From Conchocele bisecta (taxonomy: Eukaryota; Mollusca; Bivalvia; Lucinida; Thyasiridae), in the NCBI GenBank assembly GCA_029237695.1, contig CM055271.1, positions 84,787,208 through 84,851,207 on the forward strand: a stretch of DNA of 64,000 nt, written 5' to 3'. Positions 11,148 to 22,985 of the stretch are shown piece by piece. The translations under genes were made by a program, and so were the position numbers. Below the pieces are notes generated by a model. The model did no database searches, was not told the origin of the DNA, and saw only the letters and a list, made by a program, of their open reading frames with translations. How positions within the stretch are numbered: position 1 is the stretch's first letter; each line of letters starts with the position of its first letter.

Positions 11148-12452
11148 TACCCCCCGCAACGAGTTGTGGGGGGGGTATACTGGAGTCGGGTTGTCCGTCC
11201 GTCCGTAAACTTAACATCAGAGAAATATTGTTATAACTTCTATTTCCTTCATCCAAAATGCTTAATATTTCACACATGCATTCCTGTAAGGCTCTACTAC
11301 CATGCTGTGCCAAATCCACGACCGTCCAACCCCCGCTGATCCCAATGTCACGGTCAAATACTTAGTCTCTTTACAAAACTTTAACATCAGAGAAATAAGT
11401 TATAGCTTCTATTTCTTTCATCCAAAATGCTTAATATTTCACACATGCATTCCTGTAAGGCTCTACTAACATGCTGTGCCAAATCCATGACCGTCCAACC
11501 CCCGCTGATCCCAATGTCAAGGTCAAATACTTGGGTCTGTTTACAAAACTTAACATCAGAGAAATATTGTTATAACTTCTATTTCCTTCATCCGAAATGC
11601 TTAATATTTCACACATGCATTCCTGTAAGGCTCTACTACCATGCTGTGCCAAATCCATGACTGTCCAACCCCCGCTGATCCCAATGTCAAGGTCAAATAC
11701 TTGGTCTCTTTACAAAACTTAACATCTGAGAAATATTGTTATAACTTCTATTTCCTTCATCTAAAATGCTTCATATTTCACACATGCATTCCTGTAAAGC
11801 TCTACTACCATGCTGTGCCAAATCCACGACCGTCCAACCCCGGCTGATCCCAAGGTCAAGGTCAAATACTTAGTCTCTTTACAAAACTTAACATGGGAGA
11901 AATATTGTTATAACTTCTATTTCCTTCATATAAAATGCTTAATATTTCACACATGCATTCCTGTAAGGCTCTACTACCATGCTGTGCCAAATCCACGACC
12001 GTCCAGCCCCCGCTGATCCCATGGTCAAGGTCAAATACTTAGTCGCTTTACAAAACTTAACATCAGAGAAATATGTTGTAACTTCTATTTCTTTCATAGA
12101 AAATTCTTAATATTTCATGCATGCATTCCTCTAAGGCTCTACTACCATGCTGTGACAAATTCCCGCTGATCTCGAGGTCAAGCTCACATACTTACCGGTA
12201 GTCTCTTTACAAAACTTAACATCAGAGAAATCGGTTATAACTTTTATTTCCTTGCTCGGATCTGCTTCACATTTCACACACGCATTGCTCCAATGGACCT
12301 CTACCACCCTGTGACAAATTCACGTTCATGCCGCTCCCGCTAAGCCCAGAGTCAAGGTCACAAGCCCTACACTTGGACATTTTTACATATTTTAGGGGTA
12401 CCTGGGCCCACGCGTGGTGTATTCCGTAAGCCTCGCTTACTGACCAATCTAG
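11148..12452 (+). mobile_element. Tandem-cored Helentron-like element, GGGGGTA family (element a)
   Basis: The left hairpin is at 11148-11177 (TACCCCCC...AAC, GTT...GGGGGGTA), followed by a GTCCGTCCGTCC tract. About seven core units of 169 bp start near 11211, 11381, 11550, 11719, 11887, 12058 and 12226. They share AACATCAGAGAAATA and CAAGGTCAAATACTT. The right end has the perfect hairpin GTAAGC-CTC-GCTTAC at 12426-12440 and the terminus CTAG at 12449-12452. The right-end arm is degraded (AGGGGTA near 12394). There is no protein-coding capacity, so it is non-autonomous. Confidence 0.8.
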
Positions 12453-12629
12453 TTCAATCAATTAATCCAGTTATAGCCACAAATGGGCTCTGAGTAAATG
12501 AAAGTGGAAGTGAATGAGTTTAACGTCCCAGCAACAGCTAAGGTCATAATTATAGACAGAACACAGTTTAAAGTTTATCTGACAGACCAGTGGGATGGAA
12601 ATACTATGTAAGTATTTTTCACACCTAGG

Positions 12630-14335
12630 GTGAGGATTTAACTCCAATATTTGTCCAATGTCATATCCCCTAGGCCACGGCCCATCCTTAGAGTGAGGAT
12701 TGAACTCGCAATCTCCAGTATTGAAGTCCAATGTCATATCCCCTAGGCCATGGCCCATCCTTAGGGTGAGGATTGAACTCAAAACCTCCAGTATTGAAGT
12801 CCAATGTCCTATCCCCTAGGCCACGGCCCATCCCTAGGGTGAGAATTGAACACACAATCTCCAGTATTGAAGTCCCAATGTTATATCCCCTAGGCTACGG
12901 CCCATCCGTAGGGTGAGGATCGAACTCGCAACATCTAGTAATGGGTGGCAGGTGGGAGCATGCGATTGGTAATTTAACAATTGGGATTCATCCTTACCGA
13001 TATCTCGACAGACACCTGGTTTGGCCCTCAGGTACGTATTTGGCATTCTTGTATGTGAGGGTTTAATCTGGTTATACCCCTTGTATGAGTAATACGATTA
13101 TTCTTAATCGTATTACTTTTAAGGGAAGGGGCCAAGTGACTTTGGTGTTGTATGGACCTGTCGCCAGGTCAGGTTATTCTGATTTCAGGGCGGAATATAT
13201 ATTTATCTCGATGTAAATATTCCGTTCTGATTTTGGGATTTCTTCCCAATGCAGCAGGTTAAATGCGGGATCGAACCCATTGGCCTGGCCTAAAATGACC
13301 TTAACTGTTAATAGGCCGTTAAACACCAATAAACAAACAAACACAACCTCCAGTATTGAAGTCCCAATGTCATATCCCCACGGCCACGGCCTAGAGTGAG
13401 GATTGAACTTGCAACCTCTGGTATTCAAGTCCAATGCCATATCCCCAAGGCCACGACCCATCCTTAGGATGAGGATTTAACGCACAACCTCCAGTATTAA
13501 TGTCCAATGCAATTATCACCTAGGCCAACAGTTTAAAGTCTCATCCGACAGACCAGTGGATGGATATACGATGTAAGTATTCTTCACACCTACATGTAGG
13601 TGGATGACTGAACTCAAAACCTCTGGTATTCAAGTCCAATGCCATATCCCCTAGGCCACGGCCCATCCTTAGGGTGAGGATCGAACACACAACCTCCGGT
13701 GTTGAGTTACAATGCCATATTCCCTAGGTCACGGCCTATCCCTAGGGTGAGGATTGAGGTCACAACCTCCGGTATTGAAGTCCCAATGCCATATCCTCTA
13801 GGCCACGGCCCATCCCTAAGGAGAAATTTGAACTCCCAATCTCCAGTATTGAAGTCCAATGTCATATCCCCTAGGCCACAGCCCATCCCTAGGGTGAGGA
13901 TTGAACTCACAATCTCCAGTATTGAAGTCACGATGCCATATCCCCTAGTCCACGCCCCATCCCTAGGGTGACGATTGAGCTCACAACCTGAAGTATTGAC
14001 GTCCAATGGCACATCCCCTAGGCCGCGGCCCATCCCTAGGGGGAGGAGATTGAAAACACAACCTCCAGTATTGAAGTCCCGATGCCATATCCCCTAGGCC
14101 ACGGCCCATCCCTGGGGTGAGGAATGAACTCAAAACCTCCGGTATTGAAGTCCCAATGCCATATCATCCCCTAGGCCACGGCCTATCCCTGGGTGAGGAT
14201 TGAATTCACAATCTCCCGTATTGAAGTACAATGCCATATCCCCTAGGCCACGGCCCATCCCTAGGGTAAGGATTGAACTCACAACCTCCAGTATCGAAGT
14301 CCAATGCCATATCCCTAGGCCACTGCCAATCCCCC
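12630..14335 (-). repeat. 73-bp tandem array of tRNA-derived units (about 20 copies)
   Basis: The period is 73 bp. Read on the minus strand, each unit has TGGCCTAGGGGATATGG, like a Pol III A box, and GTGAG-TTCAATC-CTCAC, a perfect five-pair T stem with a 7-nt loop containing the B box. A-to-B spacing is tRNA-like. The acceptor stem does not pair normally, so the units are tRNA-derived rather than working tRNA genes. The array is interrupted by a SINE-like copy at 12945-13345 and by other sequence at about 13530-13605. It lies in a TRAF intron, in the gene's orientation. Confidence 0.8.
12945..13345 (+). mobile_element. SINE-like repeat M inserted in the 73-bp array
   Basis: This near-full copy runs from GGTGGCAGGTGGGAGCATG to GCCGTTAAACACCAAT followed by AAACAAACAAAC. 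The 73-bp array resumes directly after the tail (ACAACCTCCAGTATTG), so the insertion postdates the array. Confidence 0.75.
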
Positions 14336-14380
14336 CTCCTAAGGGAGAATAAGGAATAATCGTTGATAGGGGTTGCTCAC

Positions 14381-14459
14381 CTCCTCTCGTTTTAGCAGCA
14401 TGTACTCGCCTGTCTCGCCCTCGGCCTCGCACTTAGAGCAGACTATCGTCTCTCCCAGC
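14381..14459 (-). CDS. TRAF-family adaptor, coding exon 2 (end of the RING finger)
   Basis: A 79-bp exon with acceptor TAATTGCAG|G and donor GAG|GTGAGC. Its first base completes the arginine codon left split by the exon at 29153 (AG|G), so the phases fit exactly. The peptide opens LGETIVCSKCEAEG, giving the last Cys-x2-Cys pair of the RING, and runs to LLKREE. In TRAF2 the same position holds CAAC followed by an acidic linker. The exon ends in phase 0 and joins the exon at 7974. The intron upstream is 14.7 kb. Homology is judged by eye. Alone the exon would be too short to trust, but phase, splice sites and the zinc-ligand pair agree. Confidence 0.85.
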
Positions 14460-15006
14460 CTGCAATTATGTAAACATGGCTTGATAGGCTTGAGACCAAG
14501 GATGGTATCTTAAAGGCCCTGAACGGCTCAGTATTACAATTTTCCGATTTTTTTCAAGCACAAAAACATGTTTGGCAATTGATTTAGTACACAAAACTAA
14601 CATATACTGCTTAATAGATACATCTCAAGTCTCAAGACAACAAAAACTTATTTTGTGTACCACTCAGTGCAAAATGTCAATATTGACAATTTCATTTTCG
14701 TAACCCAACGGCTTCGGCTCGGAAGCGAGTCGATAAACTCCGGCTATCGTAATTCATCGGCCGCGAATCGGGGAGTTGAGGAGTTAACCCGATTGTCTAT
14801 CGGAAAATCGATCGGGCTTTGAAACACGCACCTGCTGTTTGTTTATCAACACATATTGATATTTTCATCGACTACAAACTCATTTTTGTACCAAAATGAA
14901 TGCAAACAGTTTCAAAGTGTGTGTAAATAGAAACCTGTTGGATTTATGTGTGGGAAAACCCAATAGGAGGCCAAATTCGGCAACTTGAGCCGTATAGGGG
15001 CTTTAA

Positions 15007-15240
15007 CCCTTTTGCCCCAAAATAACTAGAATGGATTTTGATGTTAATTGTGACCAATCCAATTGTCACAAAAGGATAATCAGACTAATCCATTTATGAA
15101 AAGGTTTTTTTTAGTTCTCAAAAATATTGAAAATTACTTGCAAAAAGTGCAGATGCTGATGAGACGGCTCGTGTCGAGCCAACTCATCTGGATCTACACT
15201 GTTTGCGACCACTCTATAGAGGGCTGTAGTGTTGAAAGGG
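15007..15240. mobile_element. MITE K with TTAA target-site duplication
   Basis: The 234-bp element starts CCCTTTTGCC and ends GTGTTGAAAGGG, with TTAA on both sides (15003-15006 and 15241-15244), as for piggyBac-type elements. An internal inverted repeat pairs AGTGCAGATGCTGATGAG with CTCATCTGGATCTACACT. Other copies are at 29343-29577 and 32560-32735, and a fragment is at 8340-8400. Confidence 0.75.
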
Positions 15241-15787
15241 TTAACGATCATCAGTCCATCCTAAGTCCTTCCCACCCCACACAAACTTGTAATTGCGGCT
15301 GGGCCTGTAAAAGGTGTAAACCAGGGGCGGGCGGGTTTCACTTAAAGTTACGAACAGGAACTCTTGTAATCTGCTCCCGTACCGTCCGTAGCAGAGTTAA
15401 CCTGCAGTATAGCGAATCAGATTTTGGACTGAAATGAGTGTCAACATTTTGAAAATAACATATTCCAGTACTGTACAAAGGAATAATTCTGCAGTGTTTT
15501 TATTCTGAGTTTTTCATAATAATTATTTGCGGCGCTTTGAATTCACGGCCATTCGATACTTGAAAAATAAAATTTCTGGTGCATTGAATTCGCGGTCTAT
15601 GGTTCGTTACGCCATAACGCCATATTTGGATGGATTGGATGTCACTTTCTCCATGAGTGATTACTACATTGAATTAACTGCTGGTCGCTTAGCACATGAG
15701 AAATCAAAGTACTGCAAGTACTGAAACTAGGTTAGCTCCACAAGATTACGAATAAGTATTATTTATTTATATAATGATGTTTAAAGG

Positions 15788-16289
15788 TACATGCCCACCC
15801 ATTAGGCACAAAATCTTCTTTATAGGAATTAAATAAGTGTATAATTGTGTCACTATTCCATCAGTTCTCAAAGTTACGAATGCCCGCTATACACAATTAC
15901 CCCACATATTTTATATCAGATGTAAATTTCCGCTCTTATATCAGGGGCGATAACCGTGTTTCCTTAAAATGTTAACAAACATTACTGTTTATTCTCTGTT
16001 TATGTTTTGATGTGCAATGATCATACCTTATAGTCTGTCGTAAATATTAGTTTTTCAGGTAACGCATTTAATTAGTATACGGTAAATAATTAACAAATAT
16101 CATGCCTCATTTACATATGAAAATAGCCTGATACCACCGCAAGTCACTTATCAGTAAAATGAATATTACTAAATGATTATATCTGTATAGCGGGCACTCG
16201 TAAGTTTTAGAACTGGTGGAATACTGACACAATTATACACTTATTTAATTCCTATAAAGAACAGTTTGTTTCTACCGAGTGGGCATGTA
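15788..16289. mobile_element. TIR MITE N (502 bp)
   Basis: Both ends read TACATGCCCAC inwards. The inverted arms continue for about 100 bp, including TTCTTTATAGGAATTAAATA and GTGTATAATTGTGTCA. A partial copy in opposite orientation lies at 59225-59560. It directly abuts the pogo-like element that starts at 16292. Confidence 0.85.
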
Positions 16290-16502
16290 TGTACAGTCAA
16301 ACCTGTGTTAACGACCACCTGGGAATAGCGACCACCTGTCCACAACGGCCACTTAAAAATCCCCCCGTCCAATTTTGTTCTTTATAAGACCTTGGAATAA
16401 TGACCACCCCCGAACTGCGACCAGAGACCAGCTATTTTCAATCCCACACTGCATTTTTAGCCAGGTTTTTTTAAAAAAAATCCAGGCTATTGGATTGGCG
16501 AA

Positions 16503-16552
16503 AGCCGGGCGGCGGGCGGCGGGCGGCGGGCGGCGGGCGGGCGGCGGGCGGC
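16503..16552. repeat. GGGCGGC short tandem repeat
   Basis: About seven copies of a GGGCGGC/GGCGGGC motif follow the left hairpin of element h. Equivalent but shorter GC-rich tracts follow the left hairpins at 25860, 44420 and 47160. Confidence 0.85.
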
Positions 16553-17164
16553 GTCCACAATCAATGTTAAGTTTTCGTGTTTGAGTCCATTTCTTTGTTA
16601 CTGTACCACCTAGGACCACTAAACTTTCACAGCTTCATAATCAAGGGGTGCCCACCACATATCACTATCCAACATGTTACTCTTTTTTTATCTTGACCCA
16701 TTTTTAGTCCGCGTAGTCGACTTAGCCATTTTCAATGTTAAATTTTACCGTTTACAATGTTAAGTTTTCGTGTTTAAGTCCATTTCTTTGGTACTGTACC
16801 ACCTAGGACCACCAAACTTTCACATCTTCATAATCAAGGGGTGCCCACCACATATCACTATCCAACATGTTACTTTTTTTTTTAACTTCACCCATTTTTT
16901 CCGCGCAGTCGACTTAGCCATTTTCAATGTTAAGTTTTCGCTTTTACAATGTTAAGTTTTCGTGTTTAAGTCCATTTCTTTGGTACTGTACCACCTAGGA
17001 CCACCAAACTTTCACAGCTTCATAACCAAGGGGTGCCTACCACATACAACTATCCAACATGTGACCTTTTTTTTTACCTTCACCTATTATTTCTACGTAA
17101 TTGACTTAGACATTTTCAACGTTAACTTTTTAACGTACGTCTGGTTAAAGTTTTTTGGTTAAAA

Positions 17165-18012
17165 CTTTTTCGTTATACTATATCTCTGCAACTGCTTCGC
17201 CCATTACCTTGAAACTTCACATGGGTGTTTATCATCATCCATATTTTCATTCTAACCCCCAACCGTGCGGCCCCTGTGCCCAATGTCAAGGTCAAATTAC
17301 TTTGAATTTTTTTGTTAAAGTTTTTTCGTGTACTATATCTCTGCAACTGCTTCACCCAATACCTTGATACTTCACATGGGTGTTTATCATCATTGTCGCA
17401 CCTGCTTGCGGAAAGCATGATCCTGTGCCCAATGTCAAGGTCAAATTACTTTGAATTTTTTTGTTGTTAAAGTCGTACTATATCTCTGCAACTGCTTCAC
17501 CCAATACCTTGATACTTCACATGGGTGTTTATCATCATTGTTGCACCTGCTTGCGGAAAGCGCGATCCTGTGCCCAATGTCAAGGTCAAATTACTTTGAA
17601 TTTTTTTGTTAAAGTTTTTTCGTGTACTATATCTCTGCAACTGCTTCACCCAATACCTTGATACTTCACATGGGTGTTTATCATCATTGTCGCACCTGCT
17701 TGCGGAAAGCGCGATCCTGTGCCCTATGTCAAGTTCAAATTACTTTGAATTTTTTTGTTAAAGTTTTTTCGTGTACTATATCTCTGCAACTGCTTCACCC
17801 AATACCTTGATACTTCACATGGGTGTTTATCATCATTGTCGCACCTGCTTGCGGAAAGCGCGATCCTGTGCCCTATGTCAAGTTCAAATTACTTTGAATT
17901 TTTTTGTTAAAGTTTTTTTGTGTACTATATCTCTGCAACTGCTTCACCCAATACCTTGATACTTCACATGGGTGCTTATCATCATTGTCACACCTGCTTG
18001 CGGAAAGCGCGA
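17165..18012 (+). repeat. Unit C tandem array (about 148 bp, 6 units)
   Basis: Each unit contains ATATCTCTGCAACTGCTTC, CTTCACATGGGTGTTTATC, a hairpin-like TCGCACC...GGAAAGCGCGA and CAATGTCAAGGTCAAATTAC. Near-identical arrays lie at 26270-26500 and 48185-48895. The unit carries a copy of the left-end hairpin of its own family, unlike the other core units. Confidence 0.9.
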
Positions 18013-18331
18013 TATCGTCGGCATTTTGGCATACGTCCATCCGTTCGTCCGTGTGTCCGGTTAAAGTTTTTTGGTTAAAGTTTTTCCATCTACTATATCT
18101 ATTTTTTTAGTGTCCATGCCTCGCCCCAAGGCGCGACATGCAGGCCACGGCCATCTAGTCTACAAAAAGTGGGTATAATTATGTTATCCAAATGTCTATG
18201 CTTGGAAAAAACCTGGCCTTCGTGGCTTTGCCTCGTTTCTTGTTGTATGTGAACAGCTGCCATGTCAAGTTTTTGTCGGCAAAAAAAAATAGCACCACAA
18301 TCGCCAATCTCTAATTGAAAACGTCGGTAAT

Positions 18332-21218
18332 TATACCCCCACAAACAAAGTTTGTTGGGGGTATATAGGAGTCAGCTTGTCGGTCGGTCTGTTGGAAATT
18401 CCCTTCCGCTCTATATCTTCTACACCGATGCATGGATTATCAAATGGCTTGGCACAAATGTTTCTCATGATGAGAAGGTGTGTCGCGATCAATAACCACA
18501 CACCTACATCCAAGGTCAAGGTCACAGTTGAAGGTCAAAGGTCAAACCTATTGAAATTCCCTTCCGCTCTATCTTCTTACACCGATGCATGGATTATCAA
18601 ATGGCTTGGCACAAATGTTTCTCATGATGAGGTGTGTTGCGATTAGAGGTGCAACGATATGGTCAAACCCGTATTGCGATATATTGCGATACAACAAACC
18701 CATATTGCAATACGTATTGCGATATTATACCATGTATGAACAAATAATAATAAAAACAAACAGGAGATAAAGAACAGTCTTTATTGTTTATTATTGTCAT
18801 TAGAACACATCAAAACACTGTGTGGGTCAGGACATTGCCCAGAAACGGTTGACATTAATGATTATTTCTGGACGAGAGGAAATTAGGGAGAAGTGATCAA
18901 AATCATATTTTCCCTGATTTTTCTCTTACTTATAGTTATCGCGTAACTGTATACCGTATATACATGTAGCTAGCCATCATAGGTCTACCCGCCCCATAAG
19001 TCGAGGCAAGAACATGAACCCAAAAAATCAAGTCGCGGCCCATAAGTCGACTACTGAAAATTCGTCGGCTACTGGGTGCAGGCGAAATTAGGTCATGAAT
19101 TGCCTGTATTGCTTGGCTAAGTTTTGTGCTTTCTGTAGTTTGTTTGAAGCAAATATGATTCACATAAACGTAGAAAGTATATCATTTATGCTTACTGTAC
19201 TATATTTATCGACTGTCGCCCCCAGTGAAATGTAAAGGTCGTGTTTGAAACATTTTAATACACACATGTTCAATCGATGTGTGGTAAAATTGGCTGTTAC
19301 GTGAATTGGACAAACTTTATAATAAACTAGTTAATCAGTTGCAATACTGTTGTTTTTGTATTGCAATAATACTTGTGTACAAGCATAAACATCATTAACT
19401 GCTACAGAGACAAACTAATTGTATTTCTATCAAGTAAATAATGATAATAGCAACTGGTCACAAATATTAGGAGGTAAATGGAACAGCCGTTACCTGGCAA
19501 TTTCACAGCTGATCGGGTTAATGACCGGATACAGTGGCTTGTTTGATTTCAAGTCTGAATTGACTGGTGATGTGTGCAGTGCTTTTCTCTCATTTTTTGG
19601 CTGTGACAGGAGAAATGGGGCTTATGGTATTTGCGACCAGTGTAGCTGCTGATCAAATTGCACATCCATTTAGCATGAGAACATTCTATTTTGCTTGTTA
19701 TTATCATACTGGGTGCTTCATTGATGGAATGGTGAGCTGTAAATATCCGAATTGTCGTGATCGATATACCATATACTGGTCGAAAATGTACTACACATGG
19801 TAACATACATTTTGCCAGCCGACAGTCCATACCAGTCGGTATTAGCCTCCTGTAGGATATTGTCCACGGGGCGGGCGCACACATCAGTGAATGCCTTTAC
19901 ATAACACTATCTGTTTCCAGTCTCACGCAACGGGAGACAAAATTATGCATGCACAATTAGTAACAGGTTTTTAGTCATTTATGCTTCTCGCAAATTTATT
20001 GTGTTAATCGAGCAGACCTTCATTTTGCGGATGTCGCGAAACCACTTGCAAAATTTCTGTGAAGGAAGTAATGATTGTTCATTCTGCCTGCAACTCATGG
20101 TATGATTTAACATAATTTATTTTAGAAACATAAAAGAAAAATACCTCCACTGCAGTACTCGCCAGTAGAACGTACCTATCTGGCAATAGAAATGGCACCA
20201 AGTCGTGATTTTCCCTGACCATTTTGTATCAGACTTTCGGTATATTATTTTTATACCCTAGCCATAAAATTACTCACTACACTCGTCTAATTGTGGCGTG
20301 TTTATTAAAAAATATTGACTTCTGTCATATTACAAATTAAGTTTTGAATGATTTTGAATAATTTTGCACAATTATTTTAACACAAGATGGCGACCGAGAA
20401 TATGGTGTAAATATCGCGACACGCGAAAACCGTACCGCGATACGTATCGTCAGGATGACATATCGCAATATACCGGTATACCGGTATATCGTTGCACCAC
20501 TAGTTGCGATCAATAACCACGCACCTACGTCCAAGGTCAAGGTCACAGTTGAAGGTCAAAGGTCAAACCTATTGAAATTCCCTTCCGCTCTATCTTCTAC
20601 ACCGATGCATGGATTATCAAATGGCTTGGCACAAATGTTTCTCATGAGGAGGTGTGTTGCGATCAATAACCATGCACCTACGTCCAAGGTCAAGGTCACA
20701 GTTGAAGGTCAAAGGTCAAACCTATTGAAATTCCCTTCCGCTCTATATCTCCTACACCGATGCATGGATTATCAAATGACTTGGCACAAATGTTTCTCAT
20801 GATGAGAAGGTGTGTTCCGATCAATAACCACGCACCTACGTCCAAGGTCAAGGTCACAGTTGAAGGTCAAACCTATTGAAATTCCCTTCCGCTCTATATC
20901 TTCTACACCGATGCATGGATTATCAAATGCCTTGGCACAAATGTTTCTCGGGATGAGGTGTGTCACGATCAATAACCACGCACCTACATCCAAGGTCAAG
21001 GTCACAGTTGAAGGTCAAAGGTCAAACCTATTGAAATTCCCTTCCGCTCTATATCTTCTACACCGATGCATGGATTATCACACTATGCCCAGGGTGAAGG
21101 TCACAGACTTGATGTGTTTGAAACCTTACCGCTCGGCTAAATGGCTTATAATAAAAAATGCCTCGTTTTCTTTGGCTGCCTGTGGGGGTATTCGTGTGCC
21201 GACAGGCCACATTTCTAG
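18332..21218 (+). mobile_element. Tandem-cored Helentron-like element b (GGGGGTAT family)
   Basis: The left hairpin at 18332-18365 pairs TATACCCCC with GGGGGTATA and ACAAAC with GTTTGT around an AAA loop, with a one-base bulge. Core units of about 150 bp contain AAGGTCAAGGTCACAG and mostly AGGTCAAAGGTCA. The right end has arm GGGGGTAT at 21184-21191, a GTGTGCC-GACA-GGCCAC hairpin and the terminus CTAG at 21215-21218. The uninterrupted site exists near 54603-54630. An hAT element interrupts it at 18644-20502. Confidence 0.85.
18644..20502. mobile_element. hAT transposon, non-autonomous, 1,859 bp
   Basis: The ends are TAGAGGTGCAACGATAT and ATATCGTTGCACCACTA, inverted copies with one mismatch. 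The 8-bp target duplication GTTGCGAT lies at 18636-18643 and 20503-20510, diagnostic for hAT. Subterminal regions are rich in TATTGCGATA-like motifs. The interior holds a repeat E fragment near 19590-19700, and I see no transposase frame, so mobility would depend on an enzyme from elsewhere. Confidence 0.92.
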
Positions 21219-22985
21219 CTACGTCAGCGAACATTGCCAATTCGTCATAGGCTGCTTAAATATTCGGGCTTGATCGGGATACATTGGACAGAAAGCAAAT
21301 AAGCCTGGTGTTCTCTGCCGATTTGAACACCTATCTCGCATGGGTTACTCGACTTAACACATTTAATGAAATATTTTTGTAACAAAAAAAACTCGCGATT
21401 TTCACAGGCCGCGCCACATATCGTATATGACCGTTATTAATTTCAACTGATGGTGTGAAATTTAGAATAAGAAAACAAAATAGTAATGGTCATGCTAATT
21501 AAACCGCTTACATGTAATTACGACAAGCTATTAAATGGTGCACCAAAGCAAGCCGCGGGATATACTTATCATGAAGATAATTACTCCCCTTTGTATATTA
21601 ATTTCCAAAGCGAGGCTGGGTTCAGAACAATAACAAGATGACATAACAAAATAAATTTACTATTTTTGCCATTTTCATGTAATTTTTAATTGATAAAGAG
21701 CAGATACACTCAACGATCGTGCAATAGCGAATCGTCAGGTGGAAGTATATACAGCCATATGAATGCATATAGATTACAATAGAATGCTAAATACATGGCC
21801 GACTTTGTTGTGAAACCTGGAAAATGTTTGACCCTTGGAACAACGACCACCTGTCAACAATGGCCACTTTGGCCACTTCCCTTTGCCGGTCGTTGTTCAC
21901 AGCTTCGACTGTACCTGCATGCTTATCATCAGCTAAAGTCATTTTAAGTCGGTTAACAGGGCCAAATCCCATATTTCAAGTGTAGAGAAGAAAGAAAATC
22001 CCAAAATCAGAACAGTAGCCTATTTCACCAACATTGCAAAGCATACTTATCTAGCAAAGTATACTTTGAGGGAGAAATTTTCCATTTTAGTATAAATTTA
22101 TTATTTTTTTATTACACTGAATTTATTACATTATCACAGCCAGTATAACAATTTTGCATACTTTTAATCAAATATATGCAGTCGTTAGTTCTACATGACA
22201 TAATGCATTTCGGGGAAAATTAATGATTACTCCCTCAAAGTATACTTTTAGGCGAAGAGCATTAGGGTTGAGATCGAAAAAAATAGGTCAAAGCTGAATT
22301 TTTCAAAATAGGTTCAGAAAATCATTAGAAATAACCTATAAAAACTACCCATGAATCCGAGTGGAGCTTAATCAAGAATTCAAGATGGCGTCCAAAATGG
22401 CGACCAAAAATGACCAAAACTACAACTAGTGCAATTTTCGCCAAACCAATTCGAATGAAATGTGCCAAAACAAGTAGAATATAATGCATAGCTACTTTAA
22501 CAGAAATTTTGAGAATTTAGTATTAACATTACGTCCAAGATGGCCGCCAATTGCATCATACATAGCTCGCAGAACGTGAGAAACGAGCGTTAATCGAATG
22601 GCACTTGGGTTGAAATCGAAAAAAAATGCAAAAGCTGAAATATTCATGCAACATATTCAAAATACCATCAAACCCAACATATCAAAGCTCTCCATGAATC
22701 CCACAGTAGTTTATGTAGAATTCAAGATGGCCACCAAAACAGTACAATCATGAATTACCTACAAATAAGCAGAGATCTGCTATGTATCAAAGTCATAACA
22801 TATTATTTTGACTGACGTATAGTATCAGTTTAGTACCCGATGGCGTCTTAACTGATATAATCAAGATGGTCGCCAAGATGGCCGACTAAATTAATGAATT
22901 TCCTGTAATATGCAAAATGTTTTCCAAAGCAATGATATCAGAATTCAATAAAATATATAACTACACCATGAGACGCACGTCACAT

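Larger units (their letters stand above)
7975..14380 (-). other. TRAF gene intron between coding exons 2 and 3
   Basis: This intron of 6,406 bp is delimited by the donor at 14380 and the acceptor at 7975. It holds a palindromic MITE (8094-8198), a structured inverted repeat (9076-9176), repeat E and M copies, the tandem-cored element at 11148-12452 and the 73-bp array at 12630-14335. In 8200-9075 and 9180-10590 I see only AT-rich unique-looking sequence with short repeat fragments and no recognisable gene. Confidence 0.8.
16456..18242 (+). mobile_element. Tandem-cored Helentron-like element h
   Basis: The left hairpin starts TAGCCAGG-T(n) and is closed by A(n)TCCAGGCTA near 16485, followed by a GGGCGGC-rich tract. 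Core units of two types follow: unit B (about 190 bp, 16560-17160) and unit C (about 148 bp, 17165-18012). The right end carries GGAAAAAACCTGGC, a short GGC-TTT-GCC hairpin and the terminus CTTG at 18239-18242. Flanks join to give the uninterrupted F sequence ...ATTTTTGTATGTGAACAG. Confidence 0.75.
16292..21913. mobile_element. Pogo/Tc1-like non-autonomous element F, copy 2, carrying nested elements
   Basis: The left end TACAGTCAAACCTGTGTTAA and the right end TTCACAGCTTCGACTGTA are inverted copies with a few mismatches. The terminal TA is consistent with a TA duplication. Element sequence is interrupted by element h (16456-18242) and by element b (18332-21218), which itself contains an hAT element. 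Without them it would be about 1 kb. Other copies start at 25028, 27945 and 53655. No transposase frame is visible. Confidence 0.8.

Noticed and set aside
11211..12226. Regular direct repeats that could suggest a CRISPR array
   Set aside because: The units are contiguous 169-bp tandem repeats without unique spacers, in animal nuclear DNA.
12656..14335. Functional tRNA gene cluster
   Set aside because: The T arm is perfect but acceptor stems do not pair and anticodon stems are poor. Tandem tRNA-derived repeat is the safer call.
19549..19884. Frames near 19549-19884 as a transposase of the hAT element
   Set aside because: They lie in a repeat E fragment and show none of the hAT C-terminal dimerisation or catalytic features.
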